DNA of 64,000 nt. Origin: a bacterium BRH_c32. GTDB taxonomy: Bacteria; Bacteroidota; Ignavibacteria; Ignavibacteriales; Melioribacteraceae. Each line of letters opens with the position of its first letter. The first letter of the stretch is position 1. Positions 37,194-47,084 of the stretch are shown piece by piece. The stretch is from the NCBI GenBank assembly GCA_001516025.1, contig LOEU01000009.1, positions 1 through 64,000 on the forward strand, in the 5' to 3' direction. The notes under the pieces were generated by a model. That model did not search any database. It saw only the letters and a program-made list of their open reading frames with translations, and had not been told where the DNA came from. A program made the translations under genes and the position numbers.

Positions 37194-38084
37194 TTATTTC
37201 TTGCTATAAGCATAGTTAAGAATTTTGTAAACTAATTTTGCTGCCACGAACGAGGAAGAGGTATCTTTTTTATCGGGAGCAAGCTCCACGACATCAAATC
37301 CTACAATATTTTTTGTTTCTCCAACTCTTTTTAATAGATTCATAGTTTCATCCCAGAATAATCCACCCGGTTCAGGAGTTCCGGTATGTGGCATGAACGA
37401 TGGGTCGAATCCATCCACATCAAATGTAATATAAACATTCTCTTTAAGCGAATTTACCACCTCTTCCATCCAAAAATTGCCGTATAAACCGGTTCTGATT
37501 CCGCGAGAATAGAAAGTTTTTATGCCGTGCTCCCGAATAAATACCGCTTCCTCTTTGCATTGCGCTCTAATTCCTACTTGAACAATATCATTTGTGTGCT
37601 CTGCTACCCTAGCCATTACGGATGCATGAGAATACTTGCTCCCCTCGTACGATTCACGTAAATCCGAATGAGCATCAAATTGAAGTATAGATAAATTTTG
37701 ATACTTTTCAAGATGTGCCAAAACAGGAGCACTTGATATTGAATGCTCCCCTCCAAGTGTTACTACAAACTTACCCATATCCAAATACTTCTTCACATTC
37801 TTATAAATCTCTGATAGTGCCTTCTTAGAAGTGAGTTTTTCTAGCTTCATCGGGGATAGTGTGGCTATCCCCTTTTCAAAGCATAGTTCACGATTTAATT
37901 CTTCATCAAAGAACTCAACATAATGAGATGCTTTAATAATCTCTGCCGGTCCATCCTTCGTCCCCTTCCCATAACTAACAGTCTTTTCGAATGGTGCAGA
38001 TAAAATTACGATTTCGGAATCTTTCAGATTGGAATACTGCTCCTCAATTGCTAAAAAATTCTTCTTTATGCCAAGCTCTTTCAT
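37194..38084 (-). CDS. speB: Agmatinase/arginase family ureohydrolase
   Basis: This 296-aa enzyme has the manganese-binding motifs of ureohydrolases: GGEHS (His114), DAHSDLR (Asp137, His139, Asp141) and TFDVDGFDPS. Its length and the FEKTVSYGKGTKDGP start fit agmatinase, which makes putrescine and urea from agmatine, more than arginase. The ATG at 38084 follows an AAAGGA ribosome-binding site, so a TTG five codons upstream is not the start. It sits between yajC and nfeD on one strand. Confidence 0.85.
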   Translation of the reverse strand: MKELGIKKNFLAIEEQYSNLKDSEIVILSAPFEKTVSYGKGTKDGPAEIIKASHYVEFFDEELNRELCFEKGIATLSPMKLEKLTSKKALSEIYKNVKKYLDMGKFVVTLGGEHSISSAPVLAHLEKYQNLSILQFDAHSDLRESYEGSKYSHASVMARVAEHTNDIVQVGIRAQCKEEAVFIREHGIKTFYSRGIRTGLYGNFWMEEVVNSLKENVYITFDVDGFDPSFMPHTGTPEPGGLFWDETMNLLKRVGETKNIVGFDVVELAPDKKDTSSSFVAAKLVYKILNYAYSKK

Positions 38085-38102
38085 TTTAATTCCTTTCAAA
38101 AT

Positions 38103-38423
38103 TTATTTTGTATCGTTAGCTTTAATAATTGTAGCAATAGCACTACGTTCAAATTTAGCTTTAACGTTATTGCCTAGATCAAGTAAAACAGTCTTTTCAT
38201 CAAGACCAGCAACAGTGGCATGCATGCCGCCGCCAGTAATCACTTTATCCCCTTTTTCCACACTCGCAAGCAATTTTTCTCTTTCTTTGGTTTTCTTTTG
38301 CTGTGGACGGATAATCATAAAATAAAAAATTGCGAATATAGCACCAAACATAATAAGTGTGCTAACCATACTTCCTCCGCCGCCGCCGTTTGGGGTAGGC
38401 GCCATTGCTAATAATAGATCCAT
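38103..38423 (-). CDS. yajC: Preprotein translocase subunit YajC
   Basis: This 106-aa protein has one N-terminal membrane helix (STLIMFGAIFAIFYFMIIRP) and the RPQQKKTKEREKLLASVEKGDKVITGGG segment that defines YajC. It associates with SecDF at the translocon. It lies 9 bp downstream of tgt, the widespread tgt-yajC arrangement; secD and secF are not in the window. A Gly-rich stretch precedes the helix. Confidence 0.95.
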   Translation of the reverse strand: MDLLLAMAPTPNGGGGGSMVSTLIMFGAIFAIFYFMIIRPQQKKTKEREKLLASVEKGDKVITGGGMHATVAGLDEKTVLLDLGNNVKAKFERSAIATIIKANDTK

Positions 38424-38432
38424 TGTACTCTC

Positions 38433-39572
<1,140 letters not shown>

Positions 39573-39824
39573 TTATACCTATCATATTTAATTTTATCCC
39601 AATTATAAAGATAAAGTAATTAAAGGAATACTCAAAGCCGATACTCCCTTTAGCCCTTACTTCATTATTGTGTTAAATCGGATTCGATTTTAATATGGAA
39701 TGACCTTTGCAAATTGTTCTCACCAAAAAATTATATTCAATTAATAAATATATCACTGATTTCGATCATGACTTAGAGTAACTTGGTAGCAATAAATGAA
39801 ATGGAGTAGTTAAAGAAAGAATTA

Positions 39825-42800
39825 TTATACTGTAATCTCTACAACATCAAAATGTTTATCAATCTCTTTTTGTAATTCGATAGTCTTCGAAATCACCGTA
39901 ACGATTTTGCAATATGTTCTCACATCGTCTGCGGTGAGCGATCTCCCTTTCCTGTCCTTTAACCATTTTTCACATACTTGATATCCACCGATTCGATACT
40001 GCCAAACTTCCTCCTCTATCCCCTCAAAATATTGATTATTATTTATCCATACTCTGCCTGTTTTGATCTGGTCGGCGTCATAAGTCAATTTTTCTACCTT
40101 ATTTCCTTTACTCTCTTCAATCGGAAATTTGGCAATAGTTCTATCCAATTCTTTCGATTTAAGTAGATGCAAATCAGCGAGTTTCTTTCCGAGCTTACCA
40201 AGTTGAATAAAAAGTTCATAATCTTTCGTGAATGGAATACGAGGAAAATCGATCTTCAAAAATTCCGCATATTTCGTTCGATAAATATTACTGTAAAGAA
40301 TCCCATAGATATAGTAAAATATTTCTTCGGGAGTTACTTCTTTTTGAAATGCTCCACTAAGTTCTAAGAATGTTTCGGGATTAATATTCGGCTGCTTAGC
40401 TTGATAATCAATCATCGGTTCAAAAATCATCATTTGAGAAGCGAGAGAACTCTTTTTCTTCTTTTGCTCAGGATAAATATAAAGAGGGAATACTAATTCA
40501 CCTCCACGCCGGAATAAATTTAGATCAACTATATTTTCCGAGACAAATACAATATCATACGTATCAGAACCAATAACGCCTGATTGCCGACCGACACATA
40601 AAGCAGTATTCTCCTTGAGTAGATGCCTCATCGTTTCTCCTCTAGGCATACAATGAAATCCTCGAGAATTACCTGTATAATATGTATATCGAATATCAAA
40701 TGGGCGATATAAAATCGGTTTAATATTATTTTTTGACATCCCACTATTTTTTAAGTCTTGTTTAGCTAGGTCAATCTTCCAATCTCTAACATCTTTCCCA
40801 AGCTCATAAGTCTGCCTCGCTAATTCAGTCTCGAGTCTAAGAAAATTTTGAACACGTTTCCATATTTCCTCCTCGCTCCAAGCAATAGTTAAAGAGTCAC
40901 GAGCTGTAACTATACCGACATTATTAATAGGAAATATTTCTGTGAGCTTTATAAATTTTTCATAACTTTTTCGCAAAGTTATATCTTGCGGCACAAAAAG
41001 ATAAAATTCACTTTTGGGTTTAAGCCTATTCCATCTTACATTTTTAATAGAGTGTTTATTAAGCCAATTATATTTTGTATCTCTTAAACCAAAAATCTCT
41101 TGATGATATATTGATTTTGTTTTAGATTTTTTGTGCTTTATAAAAAATGCTATTGCCACTCCCTGTTGAATATCAAAAACATTTTCATCTTTGCTTCCAT
41201 CAGGAGATTTCTCTTTCTTTAAATTATTGCCATGCAAATCGAGAATATAAATTTCATCAAAAGTGTTCATTAAAGATTTCCGCATACCTCGAAATGTCGG
41301 GTTATCGAGATAACTATGATTTGTGATAAATCCCAGAACACCTTCACCGGCTTCATCTATTTTCCATTGCGAAAAACGAATAAACTTCACATAGTCATCT
41401 TGCAGCCATTTAGAATTTTTTTCGCCTAGTGGTTTCCCATCCACTTGATAATACTCTTTTATCTCTTCCGAAATCCATTCACCGATATTTGAAGAATGTC
41501 CGGAATATGGCGGATTTCCGAGCACAACAAGAATCGGAACTTGTTTTTTAATTTTTCCTGCTTCATGGCTCTCATGTGAAAGTGATGACATTCCCGGAAA
41601 TCGTGATTCATCTAGTTCTTTCATTTCGAGAGTGTTGGTAAGGTAATATTTTACTCGCTCATCATCTTCCATTCTGTAGCCAAGCTCTTCCAATAGAAAC
41701 GACATCTTCATGTGCCCTATTGCATAAGGAGCCATCATCAATTCAAACGAATAATAATTTTGCAAAATCTGTTCTTTGAGAAAAGTTTTAACTGCACCTC
41801 TCCCATATTTCCCCTCGAATTCTTCTACCGCTGTTTCAATAGCTTTTGCTAAGAAACTAAGTGTGCCGCCTGCAGGATCAAGTAAAGTTACATCCTTTGA
41901 TGCAAGTCCATCTCCAATATCAAATTTCTCTTTAAGTATTTGATGAAGCGATCGGACAATAAATGACACCACCGGTTCGGGGGTATAATAAACACCCCTC
42001 TTTTCTCTAGTTTTGGGATCATAAACCGAAAGGAATGTTTCATAAAAATGTAATACCGGGTCGCTTCCTTTCCCTTCCTTGTAATATTGATCAAGAATCT
42101 TTTTAGCATCAGCCGCACTTAGTACCTCTGCGATATCATCAATAATTACTTCCATCTGTAACGGCAGGTCTTCTAACGAAATGAATTTAAATACATCTCT
42201 AAGAATCCCAATCGATTTTGGAATGTATGAGAAAGCTAATTTCCTATTGAAATCTTTCTCTGCTCTCAATCGGGCTGCGAATAAACCATAAGTAATCGTT
42301 TGTGAATAAATATCCGCAAATTCATTTTCATTTATTCCTGCAATTAAAAACTCTTTGAAAGCATCATAAAAACCATGAATCGATTCTGTACCGAGTTTTA
42401 ATTCCTCGCTTACAATTTCATCTTTCAAAAATCTTGTTCTTTTTGCTAGTTCAATTGCCAAAGTCTTCGCAGTGTAAGTCCTCGGAAGTGAAAAATCTAA
42501 AAATCTTTCGAGTAGTTCAAATAATTTATCTTCATTTTCAAGAGCAGGAGATGTGGAGAGTTTTCTAATTACGAATGGACGAGCGATAGATATCTGATCA
42601 ATCCTTTCTCCGTTTCTATATAAACGAAATTCGGTAAAGTTCGTTAAAATTACATTTGGAAAAGTCGATAAATATCTTTCAAGCTGTGGAGTATCTTCAA
42701 TTTTGTCTAAATCAGCACCTAAATCTTTCGCTTCAATATAACCGATTATTTTTTGCTTACCATCCCAAATCCTAAAATCGGGATTACCAGCTTCAGTTTT

Positions 42801-42950
42801 CTTAGGCAGAACAGTAATATCAATCTTCTTTTTTCTTTCCGAGATAGAATATTGAGTAATGAAATCTGCAAGATGCTTATAGTACGATTCCTCCCTCGCA
42901 TCCCCTTTCTGATATTCTTGGAATAAATTAGATAAATAATTTTTTGTCAT
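39825..42950 (-). CDS. Single-chain restriction-modification enzyme (type IIG-like)
   Basis: This 1041-aa protein joins an N-terminal PD-(D/E)xK nuclease (Asp58 in NPDFRIW, Glu73 and Lys75 in YIEAKD) to an N6-adenine methyltransferase and a C-terminal region that should read the target sequence. Methyltransferase motif I is DPAGGTLSF (Asp358) and motif IV is NPPY (Asn479). It thus cuts and methylates as one chain. No helicase domain is seen, unlike type ISP enzymes. No separate specificity or methylase gene is adjacent. It is probably a defence gene acquired horizontally. Confidence 0.88.
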   Translation of the reverse strand: MTKNYLSNLFQEYQKGDAREESYYKHLADFITQYSISERKKKIDITVLPKKTEAGNPDFRIWDGKQKIIGYIEAKDLGADLDKIEDTPQLERYLSTFPNVILTNFTEFRLYRNGERIDQISIARPFVIRKLSTSPALENEDKLFELLERFLDFSLPRTYTAKTLAIELAKRTRFLKDEIVSEELKLGTESIHGFYDAFKEFLIAGINENEFADIYSQTITYGLFAARLRAEKDFNRKLAFSYIPKSIGILRDVFKFISLEDLPLQMEVIIDDIAEVLSAADAKKILDQYYKEGKGSDPVLHFYETFLSVYDPKTREKRGVYYTPEPVVSFIVRSLHQILKEKFDIGDGLASKDVTLLDPAGGTLSFLAKAIETAVEEFEGKYGRGAVKTFLKEQILQNYYSFELMMAPYAIGHMKMSFLLEELGYRMEDDERVKYYLTNTLEMKELDESRFPGMSSLSHESHEAGKIKKQVPILVVLGNPPYSGHSSNIGEWISEEIKEYYQVDGKPLGEKNSKWLQDDYVKFIRFSQWKIDEAGEGVLGFITNHSYLDNPTFRGMRKSLMNTFDEIYILDLHGNNLKKEKSPDGSKDENVFDIQQGVAIAFFIKHKKSKTKSIYHQEIFGLRDTKYNWLNKHSIKNVRWNRLKPKSEFYLFVPQDITLRKSYEKFIKLTEIFPINNVGIVTARDSLTIAWSEEEIWKRVQNFLRLETELARQTYELGKDVRDWKIDLAKQDLKNSGMSKNNIKPILYRPFDIRYTYYTGNSRGFHCMPRGETMRHLLKENTALCVGRQSGVIGSDTYDIVFVSENIVDLNLFRRGGELVFPLYIYPEQKKKKSSLASQMMIFEPMIDYQAKQPNINPETFLELSGAFQKEVTPEEIFYYIYGILYSNIYRTKYAEFLKIDFPRIPFTKDYELFIQLGKLGKKLADLHLLKSKELDRTIAKFPIEESKGNKVEKLTYDADQIKTGRVWINNNQYFEGIEEEVWQYRIGGYQVCEKWLKDRKGRSLTADDVRTYCKIVTVISKTIELQKEIDKHFDVVEITV

Positions 42951-42976
42951 AACATTAATATACTGAACAAAATTAA

Positions 42977-44026
42977 TTAAGGGAATTTTATCTTTTTGAA
43001 AATTCCTGTGATTTTTTCAAAACCATACTCAATCTTATTCGTTACTGTTTCCATTGCCTCGGAAATAGTTTTCTTTCCCTTATTTTCATCACCCGGTTTA
43101 CCGCCATTAATCTTATTTGCCATATCCATTACATAAGCAACCGGATTAAAAGCATATTTTGCAAAATTTTCCTTTTTCTCAACTGCTATATTTTTAAGAG
43201 CAATTTTTATCCTTTCCCTTACGTCCCCAGTTATTAATTTTGCCGTATCATAAACTACACGGAATGATGGTCGCAAATCTTTGTCGCTGCTAATATAAAC
43301 TTTATGACAATAGTATTCAGTGATAAATGAGATTCTAGTTACAAGCATCGCATTTACGAATCCATCCCCAATCGAACCCATAATTTTATCTATAAACGGA
43401 ATACTCTTCATTCCATCTGAAGCTAGACTTGCAAATATTTCATCGGAGGCATATTCGACACCTTCCGAACCGCCAATCGCCATTGCTGTATATATCTTTC
43501 TCCCGATGCCAAATAGATCTTTATTCGATACTCGTCCGTTATATGTTATAAAAATCTCTTTCACTAAATTTATACTGGCTGATAATATTATGATAGCATC
43601 TAGAAAACCATTCTGCGATACCGCCGTACTGTAAAATACTTTCGATATATACCTCTGACGTAAAGCCATTACTCTAGCTTGCAAAATTAAAATGGAATCT
43701 TTGTATTTCTCTTCGTTTGTCTTCGAGCAATTAAAATCATATTCTATTAAATGTTTATTCTTTTGAAATCGCTTTAATCTTTTTAAATAGATCGCTTCAA
43801 TTTCATCTAAATTCTTTGTAGGAGAAAAACTTCTCGGAATCGCTAATGTCTTAATCAAAGGGATTATTACAAAATAGATTAGCACGAAAGCAACAAAAAT
43901 TAAAAAAGCATATCCCCAGTATTCATCGATAGACCTTAAATCATTATATAGGGAGATGAATTCTCTTACAATTATTATCGATATAGCAATTGAAAAGAGG
44001 AAAAATATTTTCTTTATTAGCTGCAT
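42977..44026 (-). CDS. DUF697-like membrane protein
   Basis: This 349-aa protein has two N-terminal membrane helices (about residues 5-23 and 38-63), a helical linker, and a DUF697-like region (about 125-260). That region carries FLDAIIILSASINLVKEIF, YNGRVSNKDLFGIGRKIYTAMAI in part, and an IGDGFVNAMLVTRIS segment. DUF697 proteins such as YcjF are inner-membrane proteins of unclear role, often near GTPases. It lies 26 bp upstream of the restriction-modification gene and may share its transcript; a link to defence is unproven. Confidence 0.72.
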   Translation of the reverse strand: MQLIKKIFFLFSIAISIIIVREFISLYNDLRSIDEYWGYAFLIFVAFVLIYFVIIPLIKTLAIPRSFSPTKNLDEIEAIYLKRLKRFQKNKHLIEYDFNCSKTNEEKYKDSILILQARVMALRQRYISKVFYSTAVSQNGFLDAIIILSASINLVKEIFITYNGRVSNKDLFGIGRKIYTAMAIGGSEGVEYASDEIFASLASDGMKSIPFIDKIMGSIGDGFVNAMLVTRISFITEYYCHKVYISSDKDLRPSFRVVYDTAKLITGDVRERIKIALKNIAVEKKENFAKYAFNPVAYVMDMANKINGGKPGDENKGKKTISEAMETVTNKIEYGFEKITGIFKKIKFP

Positions 44027-44139
44027 TTTTTCTCCGGATTAGAATTAGTTATCTGCCTAATCATTTTTATAATTTCAACACATTTTAAATTCTAACTTAT
44101 AATAACCCGATATGAAGGTCAAGATTAAATAAATAAAAA

Positions 44140-44169
44140 AAGCAGTACGGAGAATTTTCCATACTGCTT
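44140..44169 (-). terminator. Rho-independent terminator of the sulfur operon
   Basis: On the minus strand AAGCAGTA pairs with TACTGCTT, with an inner GGA/TCC pairing, and a seven-T run follows. It begins about 40 bp after the stop of the persulfide-dioxygenase-like gene. Strong intrinsic terminator. Confidence 0.88.
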
Positions 44170-44207
44170 CCATTAACATCGTGTAACTTCAAATGCCGAC
44201 TGAAAAA

Positions 44208-45626
44208 CTATTTCACTTCCTGAAGCACCTCTTTCTCTATCTTCTTCCCTTCATTCTGCCATGCTGTATAGCCGCCTGTAAGATTTATTACATTCTTGAT
44301 TCCCACCGATAACAACAAACTTACACCAATACTCGACCTATCACCTCCTGCACAATTCAATACAATCTCTTTTTCATTTTTCAGTAAATCTTTTTTATCG
44401 AGTAGTGAACCTAGATGAATATTCTTAGCTCCGGGAATATGCCCTGCTACAAATTCGGTCGCTCCTCTTACATCAATCACCGTAACTTCATCTGTAAGCA
44501 TCTTCTTCTCTAATTCAGCTACTGTCAACTGATTCACGGTTTCAAGTTCGTGGCAGTCATTCGCATAAGTATCTAAATTGGCGATATAGCCATGAATATT
44601 ATCCAGTCCAATCCGAATCAATGACTTCGTAAGTTCATCTATATTCGAATCATTTGCTACTAGCATAAATGGATTTTCATAATCAAGCAGCCATCCCGCC
44701 CATGTAGAAAATGATGCATTATCCTGAATATTTATCGATTTACAAATATGTCCGCCCGCATAAGAAAGTTTATCTCTCGTATCAACTAATCGAATTTCCT
44801 TTTCAAGTGCTGACTTAAATTGTGGTAATGTCAATCTCGCCGGATGAGGCAATCCACCAAGAATTTGCGGTCCGGTTTTATTCAATTTTTTCATCATTGC
44901 AAAATATTTCGGAGGCTCGGGCTGCCCATCGAGAAGTACTGAAATAAATTTCTCTTCATCATCGATATTCAAAGCCCAATTTGTAAATTTTTCGTATCCG
45001 ACTGTGGAACTAGGGACTGCACCGAGTGCTTTCCCACAGGCCGAACCCGCTCCATGTGCAGGCCATACTTGAATATGATCAGGTAACGACTTAAATTTTT
45101 TCAATGATTGAAACATCTGCCTTGCACCTATCTCCTGAGTACCGATATATCCCGCTGCTTTTTCTAGTAGATCGGGGCGACCTACATCACCGACAAATAC
45201 AAAATCACCCGTGAAAATCATTACCGGTGCCGTGCTTCGCGCTGTATCTGTCAATAAGAAACTAATATGTTCAGGTGTATGACCCGGAGTATGAATGACT
45301 TCAAAAAGAAGATTACCTACTTTGAATGAATGCCCCTCTTTAAGAGCAATATGATCAAATTGATATTGCCAATCCGGTCCGCCTTCTTCCGAAAGCATTA
45401 CTTGTGCCGAAGTTGCTGCCGCTAATTCTCTTGTTCCGCTTAAGAAATCCGCATGTATATGCGTTTCTGTTATATGCGTAATTTTTAATTTTTCTTTCTC
45501 GGCAATTTCAAGATAAACGTCTATATCTCTTCTCGGATCGATTACTATCGCCTCTCCCGAAGCTTGACATCCGATTATATAACTTGCCTGCGCTAATCCT
45601 GTTTCATATATATGTTTGAAAAACAT
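44208..45626 (-). CDS. Persulfide dioxygenase-like MBL protein with two rhodanese domains
   Basis: This 472-aa protein has a metallo-beta-lactamase fold (residues 1-240) with THIHADFLSG, IHTPGHTPEH and TGDFVFVGDVGRPD, the layout of ETHE1/BaxA-type persulfide dioxygenases. Two rhodanese domains follow. The first (about 275-355) lacks a loop Cys and is probably inactive. The second (about 375-465) has an active NCAGGDRS loop. It would oxidise glutathione or protein persulfide to sulfite and move sulfane sulfur. It ends an operon with a rhodanese and a TauE/SafE permease, which could export the sulfite. Confidence 0.88.
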   Translation of the reverse strand: MFFKHIYETGLAQASYIIGCQASGEAIVIDPRRDIDVYLEIAEKEKLKITHITETHIHADFLSGTRELAAATSAQVMLSEEGGPDWQYQFDHIALKEGHSFKVGNLLFEVIHTPGHTPEHISFLLTDTARSTAPVMIFTGDFVFVGDVGRPDLLEKAAGYIGTQEIGARQMFQSLKKFKSLPDHIQVWPAHGAGSACGKALGAVPSSTVGYEKFTNWALNIDDEEKFISVLLDGQPEPPKYFAMMKKLNKTGPQILGGLPHPARLTLPQFKSALEKEIRLVDTRDKLSYAGGHICKSINIQDNASFSTWAGWLLDYENPFMLVANDSNIDELTKSLIRIGLDNIHGYIANLDTYANDCHELETVNQLTVAELEKKMLTDEVTVIDVRGATEFVAGHIPGAKNIHLGSLLDKKDLLKNEKEIVLNCAGGDRSSIGVSLLLSVGIKNVINLTGGYTAWQNEGKKIEKEVLQEVK

Positions 45627-45643
45627 TTTTTCCTCTTAATTTA

Positions 45644-45988
45644 TTATTCAATTTCACCATTCCAACCGATAATACCATCGGCTAGATTATAAACTCTTTC
45701 AAATCCCATTTGAAGCATCTGCTTTGCTGCATGATGGCTTCTATTCCCGCTGCGGCAATAGATATAATAACTTTTATTTTTATCTAACTTTTCTATCTCT
45801 TTTGTAAATACCGGACTCATGATATCTAACAATAATGAATTAGGTATCCTTTGATCTTCATTTTCTGCTAAAGTCCTTACATCTATAAGCACTGCATCTT
45901 TATCATTTTTCATTTGTTCATTGAATGTATCTGAATCGAGATTTATTACTTGTTGTCTATTTCCAAATACCGAAGATAATAATGACAT
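45644..45988 (-). CDS. Single-domain rhodanese
   Basis: This 114-aa protein is one rhodanese domain with the active loop CRSGNRS (Cys near residue 82) after a YIYCR strand, and an N-terminal AVLIDVRTLAENE motif. It transfers sulfane sulfur, probably in the cytoplasm. It sits between the permease and the fused dioxygenase-rhodanese gene, with gaps of 10 and 17 bp, so all three share a transcript. Confidence 0.93.
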   Translation of the reverse strand: MSLLSSVFGNRQQVINLDSDTFNEQMKNDKDAVLIDVRTLAENEDQRIPNSLLLDIMSPVFTKEIEKLDKNKSYYIYCRSGNRSHHAAKQMLQMGFERVYNLADGIIGWNGEIE

Positions 45989-45998
45989 ATTTTATTCC

Positions 45999-46790
45999 TT
46001 ATATTAATTTAAATTCTTTAGCTAAAATAAATACGCTCATGATTAGAACAAACCAACCGAAGGCGGGTTTGAGTTGAGCTCCTTTAATAAACTTGCTGAT
46101 AAAACTACCTAAATAAATTCCACCAATCGCTATCGCCGAAAGACTTATTAAAAATATCCAATTAAACTGAAAACCTAAAATCAGATCGGAGGCAAAACCG
46201 GTCAACGAATTGAGCGAAATTATTAATAATGACGTTCCTACCGCTGATTTCATTGGGATTTTTAGAAATATTACTAATGCAGGTATAATCAAAAATCCGC
46301 CTCCTGCTCCCACCGTTCCGGTTACAAATCCTACTATTAATCCCGATATAAAAAGTCTTTTACCATCTTTCCTTTGATCATCGTCAATCTCTAAACTCCT
46401 ATCCGTAATCATCTTAAATGCCGAAAATAGCATCAAGACAGAGAAAAAAATCATTATCATAAAGTTTTTTGTAATCGTAAAACTTTCAAAACTTATTACC
46501 GTACTCGGCACTAAAGGCATAAATAATGATCGAGTAATTATTACAGAAATAAAAGCCGGAATCGCAAACGCAACCGCCGATTTTATTTTTATTAATCCTT
46601 TCAAGTAATAGTTATATGCACCGAATAAACTTGTAAGCCCTACTATAAATAAAGAGTAAGATGTTGCGCTAAAAGGAGTTAAACCAAATAAATATACAAG
46701 TAACGGTACCGTAAGTATCGATCCGCCTGCACCAATTAATCCGAGTGAAACCCCGATAAATAATGTTAATATGTATCCTAATATTTCTAT
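45999..46790 (-). CDS. TauE/SafE family permease with non-standard start
   Basis: Downstream of a TTG at 46604 the frame encodes 201 aa of a TauE/SafE permease (ISGLIVGFVTGTVGAGGGFL). The frame is open a further 62 codons upstream, and those codons encode the missing first half: EILGYILTLFIGVSLGLIG, then GAGGSILTVPLLVYLFG and two membrane helices. The full protein of about 263 aa is the family's normal length. No ATG, GTG or TTG exists in that part. The frame begins with ATC-ATA at 46793-46788 after an AAGAGA ribosome-binding site, so an ATA or ATC start, or a mutated ATG, is likely. It probably exports sulfite or another sulfur anion. Confidence 0.82.
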   Translation of the reverse strand: MEILGYILTLFIGVSLGLIGAGGSILTVPLLVYLFGLTPFSATSYSLFIVGLTSLFGAYNYYLKGLIKIKSAVAFAIPAFISVIITRSLFMPLVPSTVISFESFTITKNFMIMIFFSVLMLFSAFKMITDRSLEIDDDQRKDGKRLFISGLIVGFVTGTVGAGGGFLIIPALVIFLKIPMKSAVGTSLLIISLNSLTGFASDLILGFQFNWIFLISLSAIAIGGIYLGSFISKFIKGAQLKPAFGWFVLIMSVFILAKEFKLI

Positions 46791-46889
46791 GATATTCTCT
46801 TAATTTTATATTCTATAAGATGTCCGATTTAAGAAAAGGGTTCAAACCTATGAATGCGTTTAGAAAAGGAGAGTTATACTCTTTAAAAT

Positions 46890-46927
46890 AATAATTGCTC
46901 CCCTATTAGAACAAGAGAGCAATTATT
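46890..46927 (-). terminator. Leader hairpin, candidate attenuator
   Basis: On the minus strand AATAATTGCTC (46927-46917) and GAGCAATTATT (46900-46890) form an 11-bp stem with a 16-nt loop, followed by ATTTTAAAG. It lies 100 bp before the permease start and directly after the structured leader RNA, sharing its boundary base. Position and order fit an expression platform. The T run is only four long, so termination may be weak. Confidence 0.55.
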
Positions 46928-47013
46928 TGAGCGTCACGGACTATCACATAAACCGGGTATGCAAGCCCCTTCCACCGTTGTAAAGCCCGGACTAAAACGG
47001 TTTCTCGACTCAA
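46927..47013 (-). ncRNA. Structured pseudoknotted leader RNA, class unknown
   Basis: Read on the minus strand, this 87-nt element is closed by P1, UUGAGU (47013-47008) with GCUCAA (46932-46927). Inside, ACCGUU (47001-46996) pairs with AACGGU (46979-46974), and CCGGG (46990-46986), which lies in that hairpin's loop, pairs with CCCGG (46957-46953), an H-type pseudoknot. The heptamer UAGUCCG occurs twice. P1 begins at the start site predicted from a consensus promoter. It does not match the SAM-I, TPP, cobalamin, fluoride, ZTP or guanidine consensus patterns that I remember. A riboswitch for the sulfur operon is inferred. Confidence 0.55.
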
Positions 47014-47017
47014 GATT

Positions 47018-47046
47018 AACATAAAGAATAACCAATTAATTGTCAA
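47018..47046 (-). promoter_or_regulatory. Sigma70-type promoter of the sulfur operon
   Basis: On the minus strand a perfect -35 box TTGACA (47046-47041) and a -10 box TATGTT (47023-47018) are exactly 17 bp apart. Transcription should begin near 47013-47010, which coincides with the 5' arm of the leader RNA's closing stem. It also lies downstream of the CBS-protein gene (stop at 47085), so it starts a new transcript. Confidence 0.8.
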
Positions 47047-47084
47047 GCCTATATAATAATAACATTATCTATGTTTATTCTTTT

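Noticed and set aside
46927-47013. SAM-I, TPP, cobalamin, SRP or RNase P RNA identity for the leader element
   Set aside because: None of the conserved sequence blocks that I know for these RNAs is present in order; left as unknown class.
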